Positions 1 to 13,100 of a stretch of 64,000 bases of DNA are shown one piece after another. A program made the translations under genes and the position numbers. The notes beneath the pieces were generated by a model. The model did not search any database, had not been told where the DNA came from, and saw only the letters and a list, made by a program, of their open reading frames with translations. The DNA lies in NCBI GenBank assembly GCA_013076295.1, contig RQOL01000811.1:19401-83400 (forward strand), given 5' to 3'. Position 1 is the first letter of the stretch; every line of letters begins with the position of its first letter. The stretch is from Sanderia malayensis (taxonomy: Eukaryota; Cnidaria; Scyphozoa; Semaeostomeae; Pelagiidae).

Positions 1-36
1 AGACAGCATTTTGTTAATTTCAATGTATTCACAAAG

Positions 37-869
37 CGTCGTTACTAAAACGAGGAACAAGCGGAACGAGTACGGAACAAGCGGAACGACCACGGAACAA
101 GCGGAATGACTACGGAACGACCACGGAACAAGCGGAACGAGCACGGAACAAGCGGAACGACTGCGGAACAGGCGGAGCCAACAAGGAACGAGCGTGGAAT
201 CACCCTCCAACTTTGACCTCCAATGGCTGTCATTTTTTTCCAACTTGATACATGGAAACCCTGTGACCTCCACCCTTCGATCGAATCGAAAGATGTCTCT
301 AGGCCTATCAACTTGCACAAAAGAAGAATACTAAATTCTTAAAATTAGTAACGTTGCGAAGCCAGTCATAACTATTCAGTAAAATGAGCATACAATAATA
401 CTTTAAAGATTAGAATGCTTTTTGATGTTTTTAATTGAAAGAATCAATGTGCTTTGACTTCAAAATGCGAAGTTCTAGCTGCAGAGTTTTGTCATGTTTT
501 GTCCGCCATTTTGTTGGAGGGTTGCTGACTTGAAATTTTTGCTTCACCTCCTCACCCGCTATACAGAGGGACTTAGAGAGGGACGTTTTTACTTCAGAAT
601 GTGAATATAACAGCTTGCTCGTATATATAAAAAGCTAAGATTCAATTATAATTCAATTATATAATTCAATCAAGTATAATTCAATTCAGTATTCAGTCAG
701 TCAGTGCGGTACAGTTGGAAAAAAATGACCGCCATTGAGGGCAAAGTTGGAGGGTGATTCCGCGCTTGTTCCTTGCTGGCTCCGCCTGTTCCGCAGTCAT
801 TCCGCTTGTTCCGTGGTCGTTCCGCTTGTTCTGTGCTCGTTCCGCTTGTTCCTCGTTTTAGTAACGACG
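37..869. mobile_element. Mutator-like non-autonomous DNA element with long terminal inverted repeats
   Basis: The two ends are inverted copies of each other. The outer 34 bases (starting CGTCGTTACTAAAACGAGG) match perfectly. The similarity continues inward to about 242 on the left and from about 717 on the right, with more copies of an internal 19-20 bp unit (CGGAACAAGCGGAACGACC) on the left. The element is flanked by a perfect 10-bp direct repeat, ATTCACAAAG, at 27-36 and 870-879. Long inverted repeats with a 9-11 bp target duplication are the hallmark of Mutator-like elements. I see no transposase, so it is non-autonomous. The short reading frames inside are repeat translation, not genes. 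Confidence 0.75.
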
Positions 870-999
870 ATTCACAAAGACTGAATTCTCAAGTGAACAA
901 ATTTTCATTGCTAACGAAATATTATTGTCAAAGTTCAATTTCATTCGGGGAGTGATGATGAAAACCTTTCCAATGTTTATTGATGATAATTAAACTTAC

Positions 1000-1165
1000 C
1001 CATTATTATAGCTTGTATTGTCCTGTTTAATCCACCAGCCATTTCGGCATTATTTCGTTTATCTATAAAGTCCAAACACGAGCTTGAATCAAACACAGAA
1101 CTCGACGCTTCACATGGATGAGAATCTGCTTCCATCTTCACCAACACAATGGCTGACTTCCACTC
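1000..1165 (-). CDS. NLR gene exon, second half of a TIR-like region
   Basis: The acceptor TTATAG precedes 1165 and the donor GGGTAAGT follows 1000. The exon is 166 nt, in phase 0 and out phase 1. It opens with EWKSAIVLVKMEA, which together with the end of the preceding exon (ERDIFFAQ) resembles the helix-strand unit near the third conserved box of TIR domains. The rest is acidic and serine-rich. The TIR assignment is by pattern only. Confidence 0.6.
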
Positions 1166-4100
1166 CTATAATTAAAGATAAATAAATTTGATAAAAACAA
1201 CCAACGAAAGAAAGACAGATTAAATATAGATGATACAACTATCCACTGAATATGAAACACAAACTCAGATTCGTGTTAGCAAAGCCATTTACCTGGGCAA
1301 AAAAAATATCTCTCTCAACATCTTCTGAAATTTGATGTTGAATAAAGACAACCAGAATGTAAGGGAATTCATTATATCGTCTTTCAAACTCTTCAATGTT
1401 TTCATCCATCGCAATATAATGCTTTATATCATCCAGTTTTTCTTTCAGTTGAAGAACAAAGTCACGGCTATCCGGTTCGCACAAAAGTAGGATTGATATT
1501 GGCCCTACGAATAGAAATCAAATGATCAATTGGGAATTAACAAAATTAATAGCATAACATAAGCCACTGGACATGGAAATTCTGTTGCATTTGAAGTTGT
1601 CAAGTAACAATAAATTATAACTTAGTATTTATTTCACCATTTAAAAGAGCACATAATTAGCATGATAAATGAAAATATAAATATATGTCAAGAGAAGACC
1701 CGCGCATAATAGTATAAACATTTTAGTTCACTTACTATATTCGTTGATTTCTACTCCATTCTCTTTCATCTAGAATTGAAAAACAAGCAGTTAATAGTTT
1801 CGGCTGATATTATGTCACAACAGTTTACCAATGCACAACATCTCGTTAATTTAAAACGAACATAGAAATTAATAGCCCTAATCTAATAGTATAAAAATAA
1901 GTCTAAGAATTTCAGCCAAGTTCTGAACAAAAATTAAAACTACAATTTATGAAACAGCATCGCAAATTAATTCAAAGAAATGACGTCTTAATTTGACAAA
2001 TTACAGTTAAACACATAAGTATATTTATGGTGCAGTATAATTTCGAAAACATTTGAGAATTTGTTCACCAGCAAAAAATGTAAATATTTTACCGCCTCCC
2101 AACACAAAATAAAATATCAAGAAACTTTGCTGACATATTTAGCAAAATCCCATAAATTTCAAACAAATACTTGAAATTACGCAACAGTTATGAACTTTTG
2201 AGTTTGAAACTATAAAAGTTGTTAAAGCTTTGTGCCAGAGTTCTTGACTAATGCTCTCCAAAAATCAACAAAAACTTGGCAAATTCAAAAGTTAGATAAA
2301 TGCATTTATTAGATTTAAAGCCGCAGTCCGTCAAAAACTTAAAACTTCCAAAACTTTAAATTCTTACTTCATCACTAAATTGATGATACAATTTTTTATC
2401 TAAGTATAAAAATAGCACAGAATTCCATAGAAAAATTATTTGGCTTCAAATGATATCAAGGAACCGTGAAATGAGAATTAGAACTAACAATGTTCTGATT
2501 TTGAAATTTGTACAAAACGGGCGCAATGTCAAAGTTTAATTCACAACGCATGAAACCAGCATTAACATTGAATATATGAAATGGTTGGAAAATTCAAAAT
2601 AGTTCTCGTTATATCTTATCATATATGTTTTCTTTACTTTTTTATGATTGCTATTATATTGTTTGTAATACATGAAATTGCAAGTCAAGACATAGAACTT
2701 TAAATGTTCAAACAAAACAAGGCTTCAAATTTCTCAGTTGTTGAATGAAATTTTCGGCGCCAATTACTCATCACATTTAAAACTCTATTTCTTGAACATT
2801 ATAATATTATGAAATTGAAGTTTCAAGTAATAAATTGATAAAATAATTAACCGCTTGGCAATATTAATCCACATATATGAAATAGACAGTGACAATACAA
2901 GTAATAATGTTCTTACCTTTTGCTTTAATTCAGCATTCACCAATGGACAATAACGTAACTCCATCACCATCAACCTCCGTTGCTCCATTTCAATCACTTT
3001 CTCCATCATCTCTTCAAATTCCTTCCCACCAACGCGAACATCAAGCAACTCAACCTCTTCTGCCAATCGAAATAGATTGGCGGCTGAGCTGACCTCCGAT
3101 TGGTCAATTCTCATTCGTTTCATTCCCAACCATTTCAATTTCATTGTTGTTGTTGATTCATTCGCATTGGTGGTGAGCAAAGGGACTTTGCATTTACGAA
3201 ACAAAACTTCCCCACAGAAAGCCACGTTGCGGTGGACCAACATTGACTGGGCCTCAGTAAAATTAATTATATTTTTCAACCGAACCCAGCCAATGTCGAT
3301 CCACGATGCGTATTTAAGGATTTCCATCTCTCTCAAATCATATATACGAAATTCAATCCCACTGAATGCATTCTTGATTTTAGAATATGCCACTTCATTT
3401 CCAGTCGCCAGCTTCAGAATGGATAACAAATTTGATTGGTCAAATGTGTTGAGCTCCACTTTAACATTTGAGCTTGGCTTTATTGACTTCAGCAGTTCTT
3501 CCAAGAATTTCACATCACGGACTTTGTCCCATGCAACAAAACAGTCGGCCAGAAATCTCACTTTCAACAGAACTTCATCATTTGGCAACTGTTGCAAGAT
3601 ATAATTAAATATCAATTATACTTGTATATGTAATACTATTCTATATAATAAACAATTACAAATATAATCAGGAGCATTGAATTTAAAATTACAAACCTGG
3701 CTCAAAATGTTACGGATTAAATTCTGTGCGTCCTTGTTTCTGATCATGCCATGTAAACGTGATTTTTTCAACTGATAAGAAATATAACAATAAATTATTA
3801 ATACACAAGACATATATGATTATTATCATCAACTTTAAATGGAAAATTACAAACCTTGTTTAAAGCGCGACGTACTATGTTACTTTCGGCTTCGTGTCTG
3901 ATTATTTCATCACCAAGGCGTGTTATCAACTGATAAGAAATATAGTAATAATCTATTATTTTAATACGTTATAATATATACTATAATTATCAGCCTTAAA
4001 ATTAAGTTCAGTAGCTTGTTTGGCATCAACAAGTTGTTTTAATACCTGATAAGAAATTTCCTCTTCGTCATCAAATGATAAAGTTTTCTCCATCAAACTG

Positions 4101-7100
4101 AATCGTACAAAACTGCACACAAAAGAAACAATTTCGTAGCGCTCCTCTGTTAATAGCTTCTTCAGTAACTCGTTTCTTTTTCCATCCAAATAGACGTGAA
4201 TAGACGCCAGGAACTCCATAATAGTTAGGTGTTTGAACATATATTTACTTATTTTTCCAGATTTGTGCCTTATTCCGAATAGAAACCCTTCAATAAACTT
4301 TTCATCTCTACACTCCAGCTCCGCCTCTTTGCAGATAATGCTTCCCGAGCTGTATAGCTTGAATGCCTGTCTACATATCGCCAGCAACAGCTCTGAATAA
4401 TGAGAAAAGATTTCCCATCCAACGGCTTTGTTGTCTGGTTTTTTGCGTTGGAAGTGCTGTTTCATCAGCAAAAATAACATCCAACAGTAAATACTTGTGT
4501 TGTTGGAAATAGATATGGCTTCTGTTGACAACATTGCAATACAACACAGTGTCGTCAAAAACTGCGGAATTGTTTTCATTACCGATATATTTTTTGACTT
4601 TTCAATTGCCTTATTGATTTTTTGTTCTGTTGATTGTTGATTCTCAGTCGCGGTTGTTGGTAATTTGTCAAATTTCTCAATAAATTCCTGAATTTGATTC
4701 TCATCAAGCCCAAGGATTTCCAACTTCTGGCACATCTCTTCGGTTTTATCCAGAAAGTGTCGACTATGCGGTCTTCCCAGAATCACAAAGTTTGATTCGG
4801 AAAATTTCTCAGTGAATGCTTGAATCAGGACATGTTTTTGAAGCTCATCGAGCCCATCAATGAGAAACAATGTAGCTTTATTATCTTCAATGGGGACATC
4901 TTTGAATTTCTCTTTCAAATATTTTTCAATTTTCTTAATTCCAATTTCTTTGTCACTTTTCTCAAGGAATTCATTCAACTCTCTGCATGTTATGTACAAC
5001 AGACACTTTACATGTCTGTACTTTTCATTGCATGACCAGTCGTAGGCAATTCTTTTCGCCAGAACAGACTTCCCAATTCCAGCTACTCCGCCGACAAAGA
5101 AAATTCGATGTTTATCATCCTTCAGCATATTTAACAGTTCCTCAACTTCAATAGTGTGAGTATGGTCTTTTAAAGACTCCATGTGTCTGGCCATTTCACC
5201 TTGGAAGCCATCATCGGCAGCTGGACTTCTCAACTCTTTACTTATACACAGATTTACTGCGAAATCTTTAATCTTTAATTTGAGTGGCGTGATATAACCA
5301 TCCTCCACACAATTCACTTCGTGTTTCGCACATTCTTTCCCATATCTCTTTTTTAATTCAGAAAAATCTACCAAAAATGAAAGATTTCTATAGCAATAAC
5401 TAAACAGCAGAATAAATCGCTTCAGATGGCTTTCATTCGCAAAATAATTTTCTAACAACTATAATTTTTTTCACTCAAAGACACGCTAATTCTCTCTCAT
5501 TTAGAAGTGAATGTTTTAAAATATAAAAACTCTTTATGTAACTGTCTTGACTTTTTACAACTCGCGGTTTAAGTCTTCAGTAAATTTTGAGCATATTTCT
5601 GTTAAAGAAATTCGCTATTGAAACCCGTTTGGTATTTTTACATTGTTGTGTAAATTTTCTTGCTCAGGCCTAGGGGCCACTTCTAGACGTCATTTTTTAT
5701 CAGGTGGTGCAATACATTTGCTCACTAAGTGTAGATGATATCACGTTTACAGGGGAACAACTTGGCAAAACATTGCTTTGCACCAGCATGTTACCGTTTT
5801 GAAAGAGACGAATGGTTTATCGATTGAAATTGATAAATATTGTTGCAAAATTATGTAGCGTGGCTGGGTAAAGCAGGTATAACTCAAGAGAACACAAGAT
5901 GTTGCTTGCTCGAGATCAATCATTCAACTAAAATACTATTATAATTTTACCTAAGTTAAAACAATCATAATATGACACATCAATCAAGAGTGACAGCAAC
6001 AACGGATATAACATAAACAAACGGCACGGTCACAAGTACATCACAGGAAAACAATATAACTAACACGAACATGATTCTACTTCTAATATTTTAACACAGA
6101 CATGACACAATTTATACTTACGCAAGCATAATATTACATCTTCCCCTCCCTTACATATTGAAAATCGGAAAAAGTATGCATGCATTAATGTGCCACAACA
6201 TTTCCAAAGCGAATGGGGGGATTAACGACCTGTCGGAGAAAAGGGGGTCGGTTGGGCCTGGCAGCACCACCTCCAATATCCCTTTGGTTCCCAGCTGCTG
6301 GATCGACCTCGGTCTCTACAGTTTCAGAAAGGGTAATGCCTGGGGTTTCTGGCCCTGGATGGACTGGGATACCTGGACTTAAGGGTAAGACACAGGGCTT
6401 CAAGAGATTATGATGCGCAACAAGAGATTTTCCCATGGACGATGTTAACCGGTAATTAACCCCATCTCTTGACTGTATTCTGTAAGGGCCAGTCCATCGT
6501 TTACCGAATTTCCAATGCTTGGGGCGCCAAAGCCAGACCATCTGTCCCGACTCAAAGGGCTGCCAGTTTCTCTTACTCTTGTTGTAGTACTGGGAAGCTT
6601 GCTTAGTTCTAGCATTGACTAAATTACGCTGTGCAAGTTGATTCGAGTGGCTAAGAGCTTTCCTCAATGACTGGCTATAATTTGACTGGCTGGTAGGATT
6701 TCGTAGGGGAACACCCAACTCAACTTCGATAGGCATTCGAGCTGGGCGTCCAAATACCATCTCATAAGGAGAAATACCTGTTGACTCGTGAACACTTGTG
6801 TTATTTGCGAAGACTGCTTGGGCTAGCCAATCATCCCAATCAACAGTATGTTCTGAAACAAAGCTAGATATGATACTTTGAAGGGTACGATTTTGTCTCT
6901 CTACAAGTCCATCACATTGAGGATGGTAGGCAGTGGTACGGGTTTTTTTGATGCCCATCAAACCATATATTTCATGCATTAGTATGCTATCAAAATTGCG
7001 ACCCTGGTCGGAATGGAGAACTGTAGGTGGGCCAAAACGAGAAAAAACATGAGACACAAGAATATTAGCTACAGTCGACGCTTTCTGATCGGGAGTAGGG

Positions 7101-10100
7101 AATGCTTCACACCATTTGGTGAAGTGGTCCATGAGCACAAGTATGTGTTTGTTTCCGCGTGATGTTTCCTTAATATGCCCCATATAGTCCATAGCCCAAA
7201 AAACAAATGGCTCACTAATCTGAATGGGTTGTAAAGAGGCCTTGGTGTTGTGTGGATTCTGCTTAATTTGGCTACATTCAGGACAGCTTTGAATAAATGA
7301 TTTAATTGATGCATGCATTTGAGGCCAAAAGAACCGCTCTTTAGCCCTGCAGATAGTGCGAATAATACCCATGTGACCCCCAGAAGTGCCACTGTGTAGA
7401 CTATGGAGGACACCATTTACTAAGTTTTGAGGCACAACAACAACATTATTGGGAAAAGAGCTATCAGGGTCTATTGATTTCATTAATAAGCCACGATCCA
7501 CAAAAGGTTGGTCCCAACAGGACCAATATGACGACAAGTGTTGATGTTTCGACCACACAAATGATGGGGGCCGAGGAAAGCCCTGTTCTTTCATTTCAAT
7601 GACCTTCAAAATATTGGGGTCTTGGTGTTGAGCGGTGTACAAATCTGTGTCTGGGATAAGACCAACAAAGCAGTTGACAGGGGTGTTCGTGGAATGGTTG
7701 GGTGGTTCAGAGGGAGTAGGGGAACATCTATGATTTAAGCGAGAGAGAGCGTCTGCATTTTGGTTTGAGGCCCCGGGACGGTGTGAAACAACAAAATCAA
7801 ATTCTTGGAGGGTCATAATCCATCTAGCGATTCTACCTTTAGCTTGGATGGAATGGAGCCACTTCAAAGCTCTATTATCAGTAATGAGTTGAAACTGACG
7901 GCCCAAAAGATATACACGAAAATGTTCAGTTGCAAACACAACAGCCAATGCTTCTTTCTCCATTGCTGTGTAATTTTGTTCTCGGCTTGTGAGAGTTCGA
8001 CTGGCATATGATATGACCCTTTCATGGCCTGAGTCATCAAGCTGGGTTAAGACAGCACCAAGCCCAACATCTGATGCGTCAGTTTGTAAAATGAAGGTCT
8101 TGTTCAAGCAAGGGTAGGCTAAAATAGGTGCTGAGCAGAGGCAGGTTTTGAGGGATTCAAATGCTTTTTGGGTGATATCTGTCCATAGAAATCGAGTAGC
8201 TTTTTTAGTGAGGGCCATTAGGGGAGAGGCAATGGTGGCAAATTCCGGTATAAACCGCCTGTAGTAGCCTGCAAGTCCCAGAAAAGATCGTAGCTCCTCC
8301 ACGGTAGAAGGGGCTGGGATGTCTTGAATTGCCTTAACCTTTTTGGGGTCAGTATGGATGCCGTCTTTAGAAATAGTATGCCCTAAATAAGCAACCTCGT
8401 GCGAGCCAAATGAACATTTGGAAGCTTTAACACGGATATTTTGCTCTCGAAAACGTTGCAAAACAGATTTCAAACGATCACAATGCTGGTTGATATCTTT
8501 GGAAAAAACAATTACGTCATCAAAATAGCACAAGCAAGTTTCGTAGGCGAGACCAGACAGGACAACACTTATGGCCCGTGAAAAGGTAGCCGGGGCAGTG
8601 GATAGACCATATGGCATGCGTAAAAATTCATATAAACCAGTAGGTGTCATGAAAGCTGTTTTCTCTCTATCTTCTGGGTCGACACTGACTTGCCAATACC
8701 CACTGCGAAGATCCAAGGTACTAAAGATGTTATACCCATTTAAGGCGTCCAGCAAGTCATCAATTCGAGGCAAGGGAATAGCGTCATGCTTAGTTACTAA
8801 ATTTAATTTTCGATAATCAATACAAAATCGATAAGACCCATCCTTTTTCTTGACAAGGACAATAGGAGAAGACCAGGGGCTTGTGCTAGGCTTGATAACA
8901 CCTTGAGTAAGCATATCATGAACTTGCTTGTCAACCTCACCTCTGTAGTGATAGGGGAGGCGTCGAGGGTGTTGGCGAATCGGAGGGGAATCACCTGTGT
9001 TTATCTTATGAGAAGTCACGGTAGTGTGGCCTAAGCCATTGTTAAACACATCTGGATATTCCAGTAAAGTCTGCAACAGATGATTACGATCATGGCTAGA
9101 TAAACTAGAGCTAACAGCTGTCTCTAATTCTTGCAATGTGCAAGGGTCCATGCTTGGCTGGCAAACACTAGCACAAATATTATCAACAGATGATCTCAGT
9201 CTAACTGGAAGAGATTCAACAACTGGAAGAAATTTGGCAACCTTCTGACCAGAATGTAATTCGACTGGAGACTCTGAGGAGTTCAAAACACGTACAAAGA
9301 CCTTACTATGGCTGGATTGATTCAAGGTTGATGCAATAATAAGGGGAGAATCATCTAAGCTACACACCATACCTAACTGTTCAGAATACCCTCGAGGTAA
9401 CTTAGCTTGTAAAATACACTCACTACGACCAGGGATGGAAAAACTATCAACAAGAGTGATGGTGACTGGCCCTTGGCTGGACGACTGGGCAAAGCCAGAA
9501 GGCGGACCCACCTGAGGAGAACTGGACAGGATCGAACAATTAGAGGAAGTTGAACCAGAAGGTGGGGCCCAAGGTATCAAGGGAGTACTGCCATGTGGCC
9601 CATTTAAGAAATAGGAATCCCCAGAATAAGCCAAGTGTAGTTGAAAGGCAACAATAAAATCCCATCCCAGAATGCATTGGAAGGGTTGTAGCATATTATT
9701 ACATACAAGAAATTTAAACTTAAATGCAAAATCACAACCAGGAAATGAGAACTGGAAGACCGCTGCACCTGCAGGTTGCGACGGTTGTCCAGTAATAGAT
9801 AAACAAGTGTTGGAACTACTTCCAAGTAACGGTGGGACAATGTTTTGCTGTATACAGCTCTGAAAAAGGCGTTGGAAAGCATCAAAACTCAAAATAGATT
9901 GCATTGACCCTGTGTCAACAAGAGCTGACAACTGTACACCAGTAAAACTACAAGAAACAAGGGGTTGGCAAGGAACTAGGGCACGTGGAGCAACAGAAGT
10001 AGTTCCAAAAGCAAAAGTAGTGGGATGCTCATCACTCCAACCTAATAGTGAGGCATCCCCTGAAAGTTTAAAGAAAACTTACGATCTGCTTGTTGAAGTA

Positions 10101-13100
10101 TATCAGATTTTGGCTGACATGAAGCAAAGTTATTGGCACAGTTCTGTGGATGATGGCCCCAGCCATTGCAAAGGGTACATTTCTGCGCTCTCTGACGTTT
10201 GTCGCAATTCCGGACGATATGACCAGGTTCACCACAGAAGAAACAGCGAACAGATGAAACAGGACGACGAGGAGGCATGACAGAAGATGGTTGACGAGCA
10301 GCTGATGACGAAATTGCAGCGATCAAGCTAGCTTGTCCTTCAGCGAGCTTCCTCAGTAGGCCAGCAACGTTATCCAGCTGTAATTGTTGTTGTTGTTGCT
10401 GCTGTGGTTGCTGTTGTTGGGACAGAGGTTGATCCGCCATGGCCAAGGGGTGAGTGGCAACAGCGGCACATGCAGTGGCAGGGCTGGTGGGCAACCGTTG
10501 GAGTGAACGAAACCGCTGAGCGAATGACGTCATTGTGGCCAAGGTTGGCGTAGGATCAGATTCCAACAACTTCAATTGTAGTTCTTCGGGCAACCCTTTA
10601 AAGAACTGCCGGCGTAGTAAGGCATCAAAAGCCGCTGCAGATAAATCCGGTTCAGCGTTCCGAAGTGATTCTTTCAAACGCCAAAGAAAGAGTGTGGGAT
10701 CTTCTGCGGGGCGAAGGCGATGGTCTTCAAACTCTCGATAATACCGCTCACGGTCAGTTGGAGGGCAAAAACACTTGTGCAGACTGGCGACCAAGCTGTC
10801 CAGAGATGTTTTATCCCCATCTGAGAGGGTTTCATAGTATGTGGCGGCCGGACCATCAAGAAAGGCTGGAAGCTTGAGGAGTTGCGCTTCGGTATTCCAT
10901 TTGTTAGCGGCAGCACATCGCTGAAACTGACGAATCCAGACACCAAAATCCCCAGAAGTAAAAGGAGTTGGTAAAATGCTTGAAGCCATACCTGTGCTCC
11001 TGTCACCAATTTGTAGCGTGGCTGGGTAAAGCAGGTATAACTCAAGAGAACACAAGATGTTGCTTGCTCGAGATCAATCATTAAAACTGAAATACTATTA
11101 TAAATTCGCATAAGTTAAAACAATCATAATATGACACATCAATCAATAGTGACAGCAACAACGGATATAACATAGACAAACGACACGGTCACAAGTACAT
11201 CACAGGAAAACAATATAACTAACACGAACATGATTCTACTTCTAATATATTAACACAGACATGATACAATTTATACTTACGCAAGCATAATATTACAATT
11301 ACAATGAAAAGAGTCAACAGAGTCGGAGATATTACGGTTGGCCACATAGACTATTTTTTAATAAGCAACCGCTCAATAAGCAACTAGGGCTGGAGTGACC
11401 CTAACATTAAGCAACTCGAGGGCTCAATTGAATTACTGTTAGCAACTAAGAATTCAAACGTCATTTATTTTGAAATGCTAAAACTGGGCACGAATGTTCA
11501 CTGTGCTGTTGAAGTTCTTGACTAACATGTTTACACTTACTGTCTCTTAAGTCTTGTGTTTTCGGTGTTACAGATGATGATTTTGACCCACGAACTTAGG
11601 AGTGGTACCCTGGGGCCAGGAGAGGTTGTTACAGGTACAAAACATTTTAAGCGACTTTTAAGCAACTTTGGGGGCTAAAATATCCAAAATTTTAAGCAAC
11701 TTTTAGGGCTGGACCAAAGTCTAGTTGCTTATTAAAAAAAAGTGTACCAAGAAATCTGTCTAGATTTGTATATTTATTTGTTCATGAGGGAGGATCAGTT
11801 ACTGGAACTGTTGCCAGTGTTACCCCCAGGCCTTCACCGATTCACGAAGGAGGAATAGAAATACCGAGTTTGATGCACTTCACTCATGAAAACAATGTTG
11901 TGTTAAAAAAATACCTAGTCAAGTAGCATATCCAAGTAGCTAGTCAAGCCCGATGTAAACATAGTTTCTTTTGTCTAAATATTTCTCACCTTTTGTAAGT
12001 AAATACCGCAGTAAAATGGGATATTTTTCATTAGTATAGTCTGTCTGATGAATGGGCAAGCATGAAACTCGGAGTAACAGAGAACTAAGTCTACTTTCTT
12101 GCTTCTACTCTAAAATATCAATTACAATTTTTTCTTTCCTTGATCTTTGTATAGCGTAAGTTTTTCTTTCCTTGAACTGATATGTGGGTCGTTGTTTAAC
12201 CACAATTGTTAGCTTGTATTGGACATCTATATGTTTACAGAATTGTTAAGTATAAGCGTGGTTGGCTGGTGCACCCGCTTGAAAGGGTGAAGGGGCGTGC
12301 CAATCCACGGTACGGGTCCCATGTGGATAAGAATGGAGCACCATGTCACCACGCTTGTTTTGATTATTATTGTAAACATAAATAGAGCAAATTAAGTAGA
12401 GAAGAGAAGAGAAAAACAGTCAGTCAACCTCAGAGAGTTAAAGAGAAAACAAATGGTACAGTGGTGTCCTTGGGCCAGCCGTAAAAGCTCGTTGTCTTTA
12501 TTGTGTCTAACCTTAGCGTACAGCACCATAGCAAACGAGACATTGCCTGCCGAACTTTTGACTACTGTCCCCAGCTCTGGGGTGTATTCATAAAAAAACA
12601 TCTCACGACAAAACACGGCCCTAAATGGCGTTAGAGCAGATTTTTTGGGGGGGGGGCGGAATTAGGACCGGCGTAAAAAGGGCCGATAGGGTATGGGATA
12701 TTCTCCCCATACGTCCGAATTAAAATAAAGCCTCAGAAATTTTGTAGACTTACCTTTATTTGAATTGCTTTTTGGTTCATTATTTTCAGCTCCTTTTTCA
12801 CAAGTTTTGTTTTCAGTATTTTTTGTTGCACCTGCAAAAAAATATATTTTTCAAGAAAAGATGTTATCAAAATCGAGAATAATCATCTGATGGGATGCCA
12901 GTCTACTTTGCAGGCATGTTTGACGGGATATTTAATAGGAAAAAAAAGTGATAGCAGAGGGACGCAAATGTAACGAGTCTATGTTACCATTTTTGGTTAA
13001 AGGGCCACTCTTCTAGAAAATGTCGCGTTTACGAAAAAGGTCTGGGTGATAAAACAACTGGCAAACGTTCCTAATATCAGTTTGTTTATCGTTTCCATCA

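Larger units (their letters stand above)
5854..11297 (-). mobile_element. Gypsy-1 LTR retrotransposon, full length, inserted in an NLR intron
   Basis: Complete element of about 5.4 kb on the minus strand. LTRs are 11297-11012 (5') and 6138-5854 (3'). In element orientation they begin TGTAATATTATG and end CGCTACA, and they differ at roughly a dozen sites. A 4-bp target duplication, ATTA, lies at 5850-5853 and 11298-11301. The primer-binding region (TTGGTGACAGGAGC) follows the 5' LTR, and a polypurine tract (GGGAGGGGAAGA) precedes the 3' LTR. gag and pol are both open, in a -1 relation. It lies in the same orientation as the host NLR gene. The LTR divergence makes it older than Gypsy-2. Confidence 0.92.

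Noticed and set aside
3077..3604. 175-codon plus-strand frame
   Set aside because: Exact antisense shadow of the NLR leucine-rich-like exon, which has proper splice borders.
12254..12356. tRNA gene
   Set aside because: The A- and B-box-like words are poor and no acceptor stem or anticodon arm can be formed. At most a SINE.
12392..12616. Possible small exon or gene (74-codon minus frame)
   Set aside because: No splice sites fit the NLR phase requirement (1 to 0) and no motif is recognised.
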